A stretch of DNA of 40,175 nt from CAVXAE01 sp044225565 (GCA_044225565.1 JBGAIL010000018.1:1-40175), one strand, 5' to 3'; positions 16,722-24,362 are shown, numbered from the stretch's first letter. Numbers and translations: made by a program. The notes: generated by a model not told the origin, from the letters alone.

Positions 16722-17614
16722 CCGTGGCCGTCGCCCCCGAATTCATGCCGAGAGTGCGCCGTGACGAGCCCATGAGCCGGCATACGTCCTGGCACGTCGG
16801 CGGGCCGGCCGAGGTGTACTTCAATCCGCGCGACCGAAGCGAGCTTGCGGCCTTCCTGCGCATGCTCGAGGACGACGTGCAGATCCATTGGGTCGGCCTG
16901 GGCAGCAACCTGTTGGTCCGCGATGGTGGGCTGCGCGGAGTGGTCATCTCCACCCACGGCACGCTCGATCGGCTCGAGCGGCGCAACGAGACCACGGTGT
17001 TCTGCGAAGCCGGAGTGCCGTGCGCCCGACTCGCGAAGCAATGCACCAAGTGGGGCCTGGGCCCCGCGGAGTTCTTTGCGGGCATTCCCGGCACGGTCGG
17101 TGGCGCGCTCGCGATGAACGCCGGAGCCTTCGGCGGCGAGACCTGGCGCCACGTGCTCAGCGTCGAGGTCATCGACCGCAAGGGCGAAGAGCGAACGCGT
17201 GCCGCAAGCGAATATCAGGTGAGCTACCGCCACGTCGTGGCTCCGCAGGCCGACGAATGGTTCCTCGGCGCGCTGCTGTCCTTCGAGCACCGGCCCGGCG
17301 CGCACGAAGGCGAGGTGAAGGCGCTGCTCGAGCGGCGCAAGGCTTCGCAGCCCATCGGCGAGTGGAGCTGCGGGTCGGTGTTCACCAATCCGCCGGGCGA
17401 TCACGCGGCGCGCCTGATCGAGGCAGCGGGCCTCAAGGGCTACCGCGTCGGTGACGCGTCCGTCTCCGGCAAGCACGCGAATTTCATCATCAACCACGGG
17501 CAGGCGCGCGCCGCCGAGATCGAGCAGCTCATCGGTCACGTGCAGGCCGCGGTGGAGCGGCAGTACGGCGTGCGGCTCAGGCCCGAAGTCAGGATTCTCG
17601 GAGAGCAGAACTGA
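16718..17614 (+). CDS. murB: UDP-N-acetylenolpyruvoylglucosamine reductase MurB
   Basis: FAD-dependent enzyme that reduces UDP-GlcNAc-enolpyruvate to UDP-MurNAc with NADPH. It has 298 residues. FAD-binding blocks are GLGSNLLVRDGGLRG and GIPGTVGGALAMNAGAFGGE. The substrate and catalytic region has SYRH and SCGSVFTNPPGDHAARLIE (Ser of the GSVF motif as proton donor) and SGKHANFIINHG. The length and layout fit the shorter type II MurB rather than the E. coli-like type I. The GTG start overlaps murC (GTGA). Confidence 0.98.
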   Translation: MTVAVAPEFMPRVRRDEPMSRHTSWHVGGPAEVYFNPRDRSELAAFLRMLEDDVQIHWVGLGSNLLVRDGGLRGVVISTHGTLDRLERRNETTVFCEAGVPCARLAKQCTKWGLGPAEFFAGIPGTVGGALAMNAGAFGGETWRHVLSVEVIDRKGEERTRAASEYQVSYRHVVAPQADEWFLGALLSFEHRPGAHEGEVKALLERRKASQPIGEWSCGSVFTNPPGDHAARLIEAAGLKGYRVGDASVSGKHANFIINHGQARAAEIEQLIGHVQAAVERQYGVRLRPEVRILGEQN

Positions 17615-18582
17615 TGCGACTGAAGTACGACCCTTCCAGCTCCCGGCACGCCAGGGACGCGCGCGACTTCGGTCGCGTCGCGGTGCTGCTGGGCGGGGAC
17701 TCCAGCGAGCGGGAGATCTCGCTGCTCAGCGGCAACGCGGTGCTCGCCGGCCTCAAGCGGCGCGGCGTCGATGCACACGCCTTCGACCCGCGCGACCAGG
17801 GGCTCGCACAGCTTCGCGAGCAGAAGTTCGATCGCGTATGGATCGCGCTGCACGGGCCCGGTGGCGAAGACGGCACGCTGCAGGGGGCGCTCGAGTATCT
17901 CGGTGTGCCTTACACCGGCAGCGGGGTCACCGGCTCCGCCATCGCGATGGACAAGCTGCGCACCAAGCAGCTCGCACAGGCAGCAGGCGTCGCGACGGCG
18001 GAGTACGTGGTGCTGCGCGGCAAGCAGGATTTCGACCACGCTCTGGAGCGGCTGAAGCTGCCGATGATCGTGAAGCCCGCCACGCAGGGTTCCAGCGTCG
18101 GCATGACGAAGGTCACCGAGGCTTCCCAGCTCCCCGAGGCCTACGCCGAAGCCGCGAAGTACGAGCCGAACGTGTTCGCCGAGACCTGGATCACGGGCAG
18201 CGAGTACACGGTGGCGGTGCTCCAGCGCCAGGCGCTGCCATCGATCCGCATCGAGGCCACGCAGACCTTCTACGACTACCAGGCGAAGTATTTCCGCGAT
18301 GACACGAAATACCACTGTCCGTCGGGCCTGTCCGCGCCGGCCGAGAAGCATCTCGCGAGCCTCGCGCTCGCCGCGTTCGACGCGGTGGACGCACAGGGCT
18401 GGGGCCGCGTCGACTTCATGATGGACGCGAGCGGCCGGCCGTTCCTGCTCGAGCTCAACACCAGTCCGGGCATGACCGACCACAGCCTCGTACCGATGGC
18501 TGCGCGCGTCGCCGGCATGGATTTCGACGAGCTGGTGTGGCGAGTGCTCGAGACCAGCTTCGCGAGGCAGGCGCAGTCATGA
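17614..18582 (+). CDS. ddl: D-alanine:D-alanine ligase
   Basis: Makes the D-Ala-D-Ala dipeptide used by MurF. An ATP-grasp enzyme of 322 residues, with N-terminal VAVLLGGDSSEREISLLSG, the HGPGGEDGTLQGALE block, MDKLRTKQLA, KPATQGSSVGMTKV, and the C-terminal metal/ATP site GRVDFMMDA and LLELNTSPGMTDHSLVP. The N-terminus has about 18 residues before the first strand, a little longer than E. coli DdlB. It overlaps murB by one base and ftsQ by four. It is the dcw copy, equivalent to ddlB. Confidence 0.98.
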   Translation: MRLKYDPSSSRHARDARDFGRVAVLLGGDSSEREISLLSGNAVLAGLKRRGVDAHAFDPRDQGLAQLREQKFDRVWIALHGPGGEDGTLQGALEYLGVPYTGSGVTGSAIAMDKLRTKQLAQAAGVATAEYVVLRGKQDFDHALERLKLPMIVKPATQGSSVGMTKVTEASQLPEAYAEAAKYEPNVFAETWITGSEYTVAVLQRQALPSIRIEATQTFYDYQAKYFRDDTKYHCPSGLSAPAEKHLASLALAAFDAVDAQGWGRVDFMMDASGRPFLLELNTSPGMTDHSLVPMAARVAGMDFDELVWRVLETSFARQAQS

Positions 18583-19289
18583 TCAGCAACCGCCGCAGGA
18601 ACCGTCGCAAGCAGGGCGAGAGCAGCAGGGTCGGCATCACCGGCGCGATCGCGCTCGTCACGTGGACCCTGGATCAGCCCATCGAGAGCGTTTCAGTCTC
18701 GGGCCGCTTCCAGCGGGTCGCGCCGACGGACGTGGAGCGTGCCGTGAAGGACCAGGTGCGCGGCACTGGCCTAGTCAGCGTGGATCTCGAAGGCGTCCAG
18801 CGAGCCATCGAAGCGCTGCCCTGGGTCGACACCGTCACCGTGCAGCGCGCCTGGCCGCATGGGCTGCAGGTCGTGGTGGTGGAGCAGGTCGCCGCCGCGC
18901 GCTGGCGCGAAAGCGGCCTGCTCAACACGCGCGGCGAGCTTTTCGAAACCGAGGCGCGCTACGTGCCGCCGGAGCTCGCGCAGCTTTCCGGGCCGGATGG
19001 CAAGGAAACCCTCGTCGCCCAGCGCTATCTCGCGACGCAAGGTCGCCTCGTCGAGGTGGGCATGCGCATCAATGCGCTCCGTCTGGACGCGCGCGGCGCA
19101 TGGGAGCTGGATCTCTCGAACGGCGTCACCGTGCGGCTCGGCCGCCGGCTCGTCGACGATCGTTTCGACACGTTCATGCGAACGGCGGTGAAGCTGGTGG
19201 CGCAGCGGCCCGACGACATCTCGTACGTCGACATGCGCTACACCAACGGCTTCGCGATCGGCTGGAAGGGAGGCCGCAAGGATGTCTAA
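18579..19289 (+). CDS. ftsQ: Cell division protein FtsQ
   Basis: Bitopic inner-membrane protein that scaffolds FtsL and FtsB at the septum. It has 236 residues: a basic cytoplasmic tail (RRRNRRKQ), a hydrophobic stretch at about residues 18-31, a POTRA domain (IESVSVSGRFQRVAPTDVER through RAIEALPWVDTVTVQRAWP) and the FtsQ beta domain (AARWRESGLLNTRGELF, DISYVDMRYTNGFAIGW). The membrane stretch is only about 14 residues, short for a transmembrane helix. The ATG at 18579 overlaps ddl by four bases, and the end overlaps ftsA by eight. Confidence 0.97.
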   Translation: MISNRRRNRRKQGESSRVGITGAIALVTWTLDQPIESVSVSGRFQRVAPTDVERAVKDQVRGTGLVSVDLEGVQRAIEALPWVDTVTVQRAWPHGLQVVVVEQVAAARWRESGLLNTRGELFETEARYVPPELAQLSGPDGKETLVAQRYLATQGRLVEVGMRINALRLDARGAWELDLSNGVTVRLGRRLVDDRFDTFMRTAVKLVAQRPDDISYVDMRYTNGFAIGWKGGRKDV

Positions 19290-20517
19290 GCGCTCGGACC
19301 GGGGCCTCATCGTCGGCCTGGACATCGGCACCTCCAAGGTGGTCGCGCTCGTGGGCGAGGTCGCCGCGGACGGCTCCATCGAAGTGCTGGGCCTCGGCTC
19401 GCACCCCTCGCGCGGGCTGAAGAAGGGCGTGGTCGTCAACATCGAGTCCACGGTGCAGTCCATCCAGCGCGCGGTCGAAGAGGCCGAGCTCATGGCCGGC
19501 TGCGAGATCCACTCGGTGTACGCGGGTATCGCCGGCAGCCACGTGCGCAGCCTCAACTCGCACGGCGTGGTCGCGATCCGCGACAAGGAAGTGAGCCATG
19601 GCGACGTCGAGCACGTGATCGACGCCGCGAAGGCGGTGGCCATCCCCGCGGACCAGAAGATCCTGCACGTGCTGCCCCAGGAATTCCTGGTGGACGGGCA
19701 GGAAGGCATCCGCGATCCCATCGGCATGTCTGGCGTGCGGCTCGAGGCGAAGGTGCACATCGTCACCGGCGCGGACAGCGCGGCGCAGAACATCGAGAAG
19801 TGCATCCAGCGCTGCGGGCTGGAGGTGGACGACGTGGTGCTGGAGCAGCTCGCGTCGAGCTTCGCCGTGCTCACCGACGATGAGAAGGAGCTGGGCGTCT
19901 GCCTGGTGGACATCGGCGGCGGCACCACCGACCTCGCCGTGTTCGCGAACGGCGCCATCCGCCACACGGCCGTGATCCCGATTGCCGGCGACCAGGTGAC
20001 GAACGATATCGCCGTCTCCATGCGCACGCCCACGCAGTACGCCGAGGACATCAAGATCCGTTACGCCTGCGCGCTCTCGCAGCTCGCGAACCCGGACGAG
20101 AGCATCGAAGTGCCGAGCGTCGGCGACCGGCCTGCGCGTCGCCTCGCGCGTCAGACGCTCGCCGAGATCGTCGAGCCGCGCTACGAGGAGTTGTTCGGGC
20201 TGGTGCGCGAAGAGCTGCGCCGCAGCGGGTTCGAAGAGACGATCGCCGCGGGCATCGTGCTCACCGGCGGCAGCGCGAAGATGGAAGGCGCCATCGAGCT
20301 CGCAGAGGAAGTGTTTCACGTGCCGGTGCGCCTCGGCCTGCCGCAGCACGTGTCCGGCCTTTCCGACGTGGTGAACAACCCGATCTTTTCCACCGGCGTG
20401 GGGCTTTTGCTCTACGCGCGGGACAACCAGCAGCGCGCGGGCCGGCAGCGGCGCGCGCTCGGCAGCGCGAAGACCGCGCTGGAGCGCATGCGCTCCTGGT
20501 TCCAGGGAAACTTTTGA
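19282..20517 (+). CDS. ftsA: Cell division actin homologue FtsA
   Basis: Actin-like ATPase that tethers FtsZ to the membrane and recruits later division proteins. It has 411 residues: the phosphate-1 motif GLDIGTSKVVALVGEV, the 1C domain region, phosphate-2 DIGGGTTDLAVF, the adenosine motif GIVLTGGSAKMEG, and a C-terminal amphipathic membrane-targeting helix (ALERMRSWFQGNF). Its ATG lies eight bases inside ftsQ. An 82-base gap separates it from ftsZ. Confidence 0.98.
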   Translation: MSKRSDRGLIVGLDIGTSKVVALVGEVAADGSIEVLGLGSHPSRGLKKGVVVNIESTVQSIQRAVEEAELMAGCEIHSVYAGIAGSHVRSLNSHGVVAIRDKEVSHGDVEHVIDAAKAVAIPADQKILHVLPQEFLVDGQEGIRDPIGMSGVRLEAKVHIVTGADSAAQNIEKCIQRCGLEVDDVVLEQLASSFAVLTDDEKELGVCLVDIGGGTTDLAVFANGAIRHTAVIPIAGDQVTNDIAVSMRTPTQYAEDIKIRYACALSQLANPDESIEVPSVGDRPARRLARQTLAEIVEPRYEELFGLVREELRRSGFEETIAAGIVLTGGSAKMEGAIELAEEVFHVPVRLGLPQHVSGLSDVVNNPIFSTGVGLLLYARDNQQRAGRQRRALGSAKTALERMRSWFQGNF

Positions 20518-20573
20518 GCTGACAGACGACGAGTGAAGAGACGAGAAGAAAGCGATTCGACCAACCATTTTTA

Positions 20574-20591
20574 TTCATCGATGAAGAGGAG
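20574..20591 (+). promoter_or_regulatory. Palindrome and ribosome-binding site before ftsZ
   Basis: A perfect 12-base palindrome TTCATCGATGAA (20574-20585) is directly followed by the strong Shine-Dalgarno site GAGGAG (20586-20591), eight bases before the ftsZ ATG. It may be a small operator or an element affecting access to the ribosome-binding site. No function is known. Confidence 0.4.
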
Positions 20592-20599
20592 CGAAACCA

Positions 20600-21787
20600 A
20601 TGTTTGAACTGATGGACGCATACAGCCAGAGCGCCGTCATCAAGGTGCTGGGGGTGGGCGGCGGCGGCGGCAACGCCGTCGCACACATGGTCACGAGCGG
20701 CGTGGACAGCGTCGAGTTCATGTGCATCAACACCGATGCGCAGGCGCTGAAGCACTCCAAGGTGAAGACCGCGTTGCAGATCGGCTGCAACATCACCAAG
20801 GGCCTCGGCGCGGGCGCCGATCCCGAGGTCGGCCGGCAGGCCGCCATGGAAGACCGGGACCGCATCGTCGAGCTCGTGCAGGGCTGCGACATGCTGTTCA
20901 TCACCTGCGGCATGGGCGGCGGCACGGGCACGGGCGCGGCGCCGGTGGTCGCGCAGATCGCGAAGGAGATGGGCATCCTCACCGTCGCGGTGGTCACGAA
21001 GCCCTTCGAGATGGAAGGCGGCAAGCGCTCGCTGGTCGCGGAGCACGGCATCGCCGAGCTCGGCAAGTACTGCGACTCGCTGATCACCATCCCGAACCAG
21101 AAGCTGCTGTCGGTGCTCGGCCCGCAGACGACGCTCCTCGACGCGTTCAAGTCCGCGAACTGCGTGCTGCAGGGCGCGGTTCAGGGCATCGCGGAGCTGA
21201 TCACCCGCCCGGGCCTCATCAACGTGGACTTCGCTGACGTGCGCACGGTGATGGCCGAGACCGGCATGGCGATGATGGGCTCCGGCGCGGCGAGCGGCGA
21301 AGGCCGCGCGCGCGAGGCCGCAGAGGCTGCCGTCTCCTCGCCGCTGCTCGAGGACATCAACCTGGCGGGCGCTCACGGCATCCTCGTGAACGTCACCGCG
21401 GGCATGGACCTGTCGATCGGCGAGTTCCAGGAAGTCGGCCAGATCGTCAAGCAGTTCGCCTCGGACGATGCGACCGTGGTCGTGGGAACCGTCATCGACC
21501 CTGAGCTGACCAACCAGGTGCGCGTCACCGTGGTCGCGACGGGGCTTGGCCGACCCATGGCGGCCGTGCGTGCTCCGCAGCCCACGCCGGCAGCGCGTGA
21601 GCTCTCGCATCGCGGCGAGCCGCCGATGCGGGTGGTGCGGCGCCAGCCGCTGTCGAACAGCGACTACGCAGCGCTCGACAAGCCGACGGTGCAGCGGCAG
21701 CGCGCGGTGGGCGACGGGCTCAGGCCGGAGCCGGAGGGTGAGGATCTGCTGGACATCCCGGCGTTCCTGCGCCGCCAGGCCGACTGA
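20600..21787 (+). CDS. ftsZ: Cell division tubulin homologue FtsZ
   Basis: GTPase that polymerises into the Z ring. It has 395 residues: VLGVGGGGGNAVAHMV at the N-terminus, the tubulin signature CGMGGGTGTGAAPVVA near residue 104, T7-loop residues NVDFADVRTVM, then a short variable linker (about residues 318-375) and the conserved C-terminal peptide LLDIPAFLRRQAD that binds FtsA and ZipA. The ATG at 20600 has a strong GAGGAG ribosome-binding site. It is the last gene of the tight overlap series, with a 149-base leader before lpxC. Confidence 0.99.
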   Translation: MFELMDAYSQSAVIKVLGVGGGGGNAVAHMVTSGVDSVEFMCINTDAQALKHSKVKTALQIGCNITKGLGAGADPEVGRQAAMEDRDRIVELVQGCDMLFITCGMGGGTGTGAAPVVAQIAKEMGILTVAVVTKPFEMEGGKRSLVAEHGIAELGKYCDSLITIPNQKLLSVLGPQTTLLDAFKSANCVLQGAVQGIAELITRPGLINVDFADVRTVMAETGMAMMGSGAASGEGRAREAAEAAVSSPLLEDINLAGAHGILVNVTAGMDLSIGEFQEVGQIVKQFASDDATVVVGTVIDPELTNQVRVTVVATGLGRPMAAVRAPQPTPAARELSHRGEPPMRVVRRQPLSNSDYAALDKPTVQRQRAVGDGLRPEPEGEDLLDIPAFLRRQAD

Positions 21788-21835
21788 CGAGGACTGAAGC
21801 CCGCCCGCCGTCCGCGGCGGTTGTGGTAGGTTGAC

Positions 21836-21885
21836 GCGCCTTTCGCCTCCCGGGCATTCGCTCCGTCCGGGAGGCGAAGAGGCGC
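21836..21885 (+). promoter_or_regulatory. Long hairpin in the lpxC leader
   Basis: TTCGCCTCCCGG at 21842-21853 pairs perfectly with CCGGGAGGCGAA at 21867-21878. GCGCC and GGCGC outside extend the stem to about 17-18 pairs with a bulge. It ends about 50 bases before the lpxC ATG. There is no U-tract, so it is not a clear terminator of ftsZ. It could be a partial terminator, a stability element or a regulatory leader structure. Confidence 0.55.
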
Positions 21886-21936
21886 GTGCGCGGGCGGCGG
21901 CATCGGAGGGGCCTCCCGCTTCCAGACGGCGGGACC

Positions 21937-22851
21937 ATGCTCGGACAAAGGACTCTCAAGAACTCGATACGCGCGACTGGTGTGGGGCTGCACACCGGCA
22001 AGAAGATCCTCATGACGCTGCGCCCCGGCGAGCCGGACAGCGGCATCGTCTTCCGGCGCACCGATCTGCCCGAGCTCATCGACATCCCGGCGAAGGCCGA
22101 CAACGTCGGCGAGACCATGCTCGGCACCACGCTCATCAGCGGCGAGGCGAAGGTGTCGACGGTCGAGCACCTCATGTCCGCGTTCGCCGGCCTCGGCATC
22201 GACAACGCCATCGTTGAGGTGAGCGCGCCCGAAGTCCCGATCATGGACGGCAGCGCCGGCCCCTTCGTGTTCCTCCTGCAGTCCGCGGGCATCGAGGAGC
22301 AGAGCGTCGTCAAGCGCTTCGTGCGGGTGAAGAAGCGCGTGCGCGTGGAAGAGGGCGACAAGTGGGCGGAGTTCAAGCCCTTCGAGGGCTTCAAGGTGAA
22401 CTTCGAGATCGAGTTCGACCACCCCGTGTTCAAGCGCCGCGGCCAGCAGGCGTCCATGGATTTCTCGACCACTTCGTTCCTGCGCGAGGTGAGCCGGGCA
22501 CGCACCTTCGGCTTCATGCGCGACATCGAGAAGATGCGCGCGCGCAATCTCGGCCTGGGGGGCAACCTCGACAATGCCATCGTGCTCGACGACACCGGCA
22601 TCCTCAACGAGGACGGGCTGCGCTACCAGGACGAGTTCGTGAAGCACAAGATCCTAGATGCCATCGGCGACCTGTACCTGCTCGGGCACAGCCTCATCGG
22701 GGAGTTCAGCGGCTACAAGTCGGGGCACGGCCTGAACAACAAGCTGCTGCGCACGCTCATCGCGGACCGGGACGCGTGGGAAGAGGCGGTGTTCGAGAAG
22801 CCGGCGGACGCGCCGATCTCCTACGTCGAGGCGCCCGCCACCTCGCAGTGA
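21937..22851 (+). CDS. lpxC: UDP-3-O-acyl-N-acetylglucosamine deacetylase LpxC
   Basis: Zinc amidase for the committed step of lipid A synthesis. It has 304 residues. Zinc and catalytic blocks are STVEHLMSAFAGLGIDN (first zinc His), FVKHKILDAIGDLYLLG (second His and Asp ligand), and SGHGLNNKLLR (catalytic His). MDGSAGPFVFLLQSAG is also present. ATG 21937 gives the family N-terminus MLGQRTLKNSIRATGVGLH; a further in-frame upstream extension lacks homology. It is followed after 19 bases by the convergent dciA. Confidence 0.98.
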   Translation: MLGQRTLKNSIRATGVGLHTGKKILMTLRPGEPDSGIVFRRTDLPELIDIPAKADNVGETMLGTTLISGEAKVSTVEHLMSAFAGLGIDNAIVEVSAPEVPIMDGSAGPFVFLLQSAGIEEQSVVKRFVRVKKRVRVEEGDKWAEFKPFEGFKVNFEIEFDHPVFKRRGQQASMDFSTTSFLREVSRARTFGFMRDIEKMRARNLGLGGNLDNAIVLDDTGILNEDGLRYQDEFVKHKILDAIGDLYLLGHSLIGEFSGYKSGHGLNNKLLRTLIADRDAWEEAVFEKPADAPISYVEAPATSQ

Positions 22852-22870
22852 TCGGGCAGGGCCGCCGGTC

Positions 22871-23239
22871 TCATTTCCGCGGCATCACCTTCACGCGCAC
22901 TTCGGTGATCTCCGGCCGCTCCTTCTTTATAAGGCCTTCGAGCTCGGCCATCGCAAAGCGCGCGCGGGCCGACCACGCAGCAGATTCTGTAAAAACAGTG
23001 AGCCGCTCACCTTGCTGCGCGACGCCGGAAACATGCGCGGCGAGGCCTTCGGGAAGATGTCGCGCGAGCCATTCGCGCCATCTCGCCTGCGCATCCGCCT
23101 GGTCCGCGATGCGCTCCAGTCCGGGCCCGGAGAACCGCTCCAGCAGCGCCTTTACAGAAGCTCCCTTGCGGGATCTGCTCACGTGCATGCGTCCCGTAGT
23201 GGCGACACTGCGCTTGTAACCCTTGATCTTATTGGGCAT
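22871..23239 (-). CDS. dciA: DUF721 protein, DciA-like helicase loader
   Basis: 122 residues, convergent with lpxC. The DUF721 core is seen in VKALLERFSGPGLERIADQADAQARWREWLARHLP and GERLTVFTESAAWSARARFAMAEL. In many bacteria lacking DnaC or DnaI, proteins of this family (DciA) load the DnaB helicase. In Pseudomonas-type genomes this gene occupies the same site after lpxC, where enterobacteria have secM. The N-terminus is basic. Its ATG at 23239 lies inside the -10 element of the divergent riboswitch promoter, so its own promoter must lie in the riboswitch DNA. Confidence 0.88.
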   Translation of the reverse strand: MPNKIKGYKRSVATTGRMHVSRSRKGASVKALLERFSGPGLERIADQADAQARWREWLARHLPEGLAAHVSGVAQQGERLTVFTESAAWSARARFAMAELEGLIKKERPEITEVRVKVMPRK

Positions 23240-23242
23240 ATT
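23214..23242 (+). promoter_or_regulatory. Candidate promoter of the riboswitch/M23 transcript
   Basis: TTGTAA at 23214-23219 and CATATT at 23237-23242 are 17 bases apart. The predicted start is near 23249, exactly where the riboswitch aptamer begins. It overlaps the start codon of divergent dciA. Confidence 0.6.
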
Positions 23243-23248
23243 TCCGCT

Positions 23249-23335
23249 CGCTGACTCTCGGCAAACCCGTCGAAAGGCGGGGACGCAAAGCCACCGGTCT
23301 AAAGCGAGGCGCTATGACAGCGGGGTTGCCAGCGG
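23249..23335 (+). promoter_or_regulatory. Cyclic di-GMP-I riboswitch aptamer (GEMM-I)
   Basis: The RNA contains the GEMM-I hallmarks in order: GGCAAACC at 23260-23267, a P2 hairpin capped by a GAAA tetraloop (23272-23275), GGGACGCAAAGCC at 23280-23292, ACCGGTCTAAAG with a tetraloop-receptor-like CTAAAG...CTATG pairing, and AGCGGGGTTGCC at 23319-23330. The closing P1 helix is visible (GGCAA with TTGCC). All conserved blocks of the Vibrio Vc2-type aptamer are matched. It lies on the plus strand 119 bases before the M23 peptidase start, so it should control that gene in response to cyclic di-GMP. Confidence 0.93.
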
Positions 23336-23394
23336 GGCGCAAGCCCATTGAACAAGGAAAACAGGGCGGATTACGCCCGGTCCAGGCTGTTTCG

Positions 23395-23445
23395 TCCGGA
23401 CTGGTTCGCGTGCCGAGTGGGTTGTGGTGGCGCAGGGTTCCGGAG
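23395..23445 (+). promoter_or_regulatory. Possible expression platform: hairpin sequestering the M23 ribosome-binding site
   Basis: Two copies of the self-complementary TCCGGA (23395-23400 and 23439-23444) can pair. The second covers most of GGAG (23442-23445), the likely Shine-Dalgarno site of the gene at 23454. GTCCG at 23394-23398 could alternatively pair with CGGAC at 23446-23450. A small GGGCG/CGCCC hairpin lies at 23364-23378. No U-tract follows any hairpin, so translational control is more likely than termination. This is inference from pairing only. Confidence 0.35.
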
Positions 23446-23453
23446 CGGACGGC

Positions 23454-24362
23454 ATGAACATCATTCTGTTTTCGCAGGCAGCGGGTCGTGCACGGCAGCT
23501 CAACCTCGCGCATCCGATCACCCTCGGCATCATCGCCACGCTCGCGCTGGCGATCCTCGGCACCGCCTTCGCCATCGGCATGCAGCTCGGCGAGCGCAGC
23601 GGGCAGGCCCTCGGCGCCGCCAACTCCGGCAACTGGAGCGCCGCGATGAAGCAGGAGAAGCGCCAGATCGCGGAGCTGCGCACCCAGTTGCAGGAGCGCG
23701 TGGACGCCATGGCCATGCGGCTCGGCGAGGTGAACGCCCACGTCATCCGCCTCGATGCGCTGGGCAAGCGGCTCACGGAGATGGCGAACATCGACCACCG
23801 CGAGCTGAATTTCGATTCCGCCCCGCCGAGCGGCGGCCCCGAGACCGAGGGCGTCAGCGCCCAGATCCCCGACCTCACGAACATGCTCGATGCTCATCGC
23901 CGGGTGGACCTGCGGGACGCGCAGCTCGCCGCCCTCGAGAACGTCATCCTTGCCGCAAGCTCAAGGAAGAGATCCACCCGGATGGCCGTCCGGTGCACGG
24001 GCTTCATCTCCTCGAACTTCGGCGAGCGCCAGGACCCCTTCAGCGGCCACGAGGCCTTCCACAAGGGCGTCGACTTCGCGGGCTCCATGGGGGCGGACGT
24101 GGTCGCGGTCGCGGCCGGCGTGGTGACCTGGGCCGGAGAGCGCTCGGGCTATGGCTCGCTGGTCGAGATCAGCCATGGCAATGGCTACGTCACCCGCTAC
24201 GGCCACAACCAGCGCACCCTGGTCGCCGTGGGCCAGACGGTGACCCGCGGCCAGCCCGTGGCGCTCATGGGCTCGACCGGCCGCTCCACCGGCCCGCACG
24301 TGCACTTCGAGGTGCTGCGCAACGGCCGCCAGGTGAACCCCGCCTCCTTCATCGGCCGCTAG
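23454..24362 (+). CDS. M23 family peptidoglycan metallopeptidase
   Basis: Membrane-anchored LytM/M23 zinc endopeptidase of 302 residues. It has a membrane segment at about 22-43 (ITLGIIATLALAILGTAFAI), a coiled coil at about 62-110, then the peptidase: GFISSNFGERQDPFSGHEAFHKGVDFAG with zinc ligands His203 and Asp207, and GPHVHFEV with His282/His284. The catalytic set is complete. Residues about 168-181 are read in the wrong frame: the other frame there encodes RKLKEEIHPDGRPVHG, the family sequence, so two compensating indels lie near 23955 and 24000. ATG 23454 gives the family N-terminus MNIILFS. It is controlled by the upstream cyclic di-GMP riboswitch. Between lpxC/dciA and secA this gene matches the Pseudomonas order. 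Confidence 0.93.
   Translation: MNIILFSQAAGRARQLNLAHPITLGIIATLALAILGTAFAIGMQLGERSGQALGAANSGNWSAAMKQEKRQIAELRTQLQERVDAMAMRLGEVNAHVIRLDALGKRLTEMANIDHRELNFDSAPPSGGPETEGVSAQIPDLTNMLDAHRRVDLRDAQLAALENVILAASSRKRSTRMAVRCTGFISSNFGERQDPFSGHEAFHKGVDFAGSMGADVVAVAAGVVTWAGERSGYGSLVEISHGNGYVTRYGHNQRTLVAVGQTVTRGQPVALMGSTGRSTGPHVHFEVLRNGRQVNPASFIGR

Noticed and set aside
21836..21885. Inverted repeat after ftsZ as an intrinsic terminator
   Set aside because: No T-run follows the stem, and lpxC is commonly expressed at least in part with the upstream cluster.
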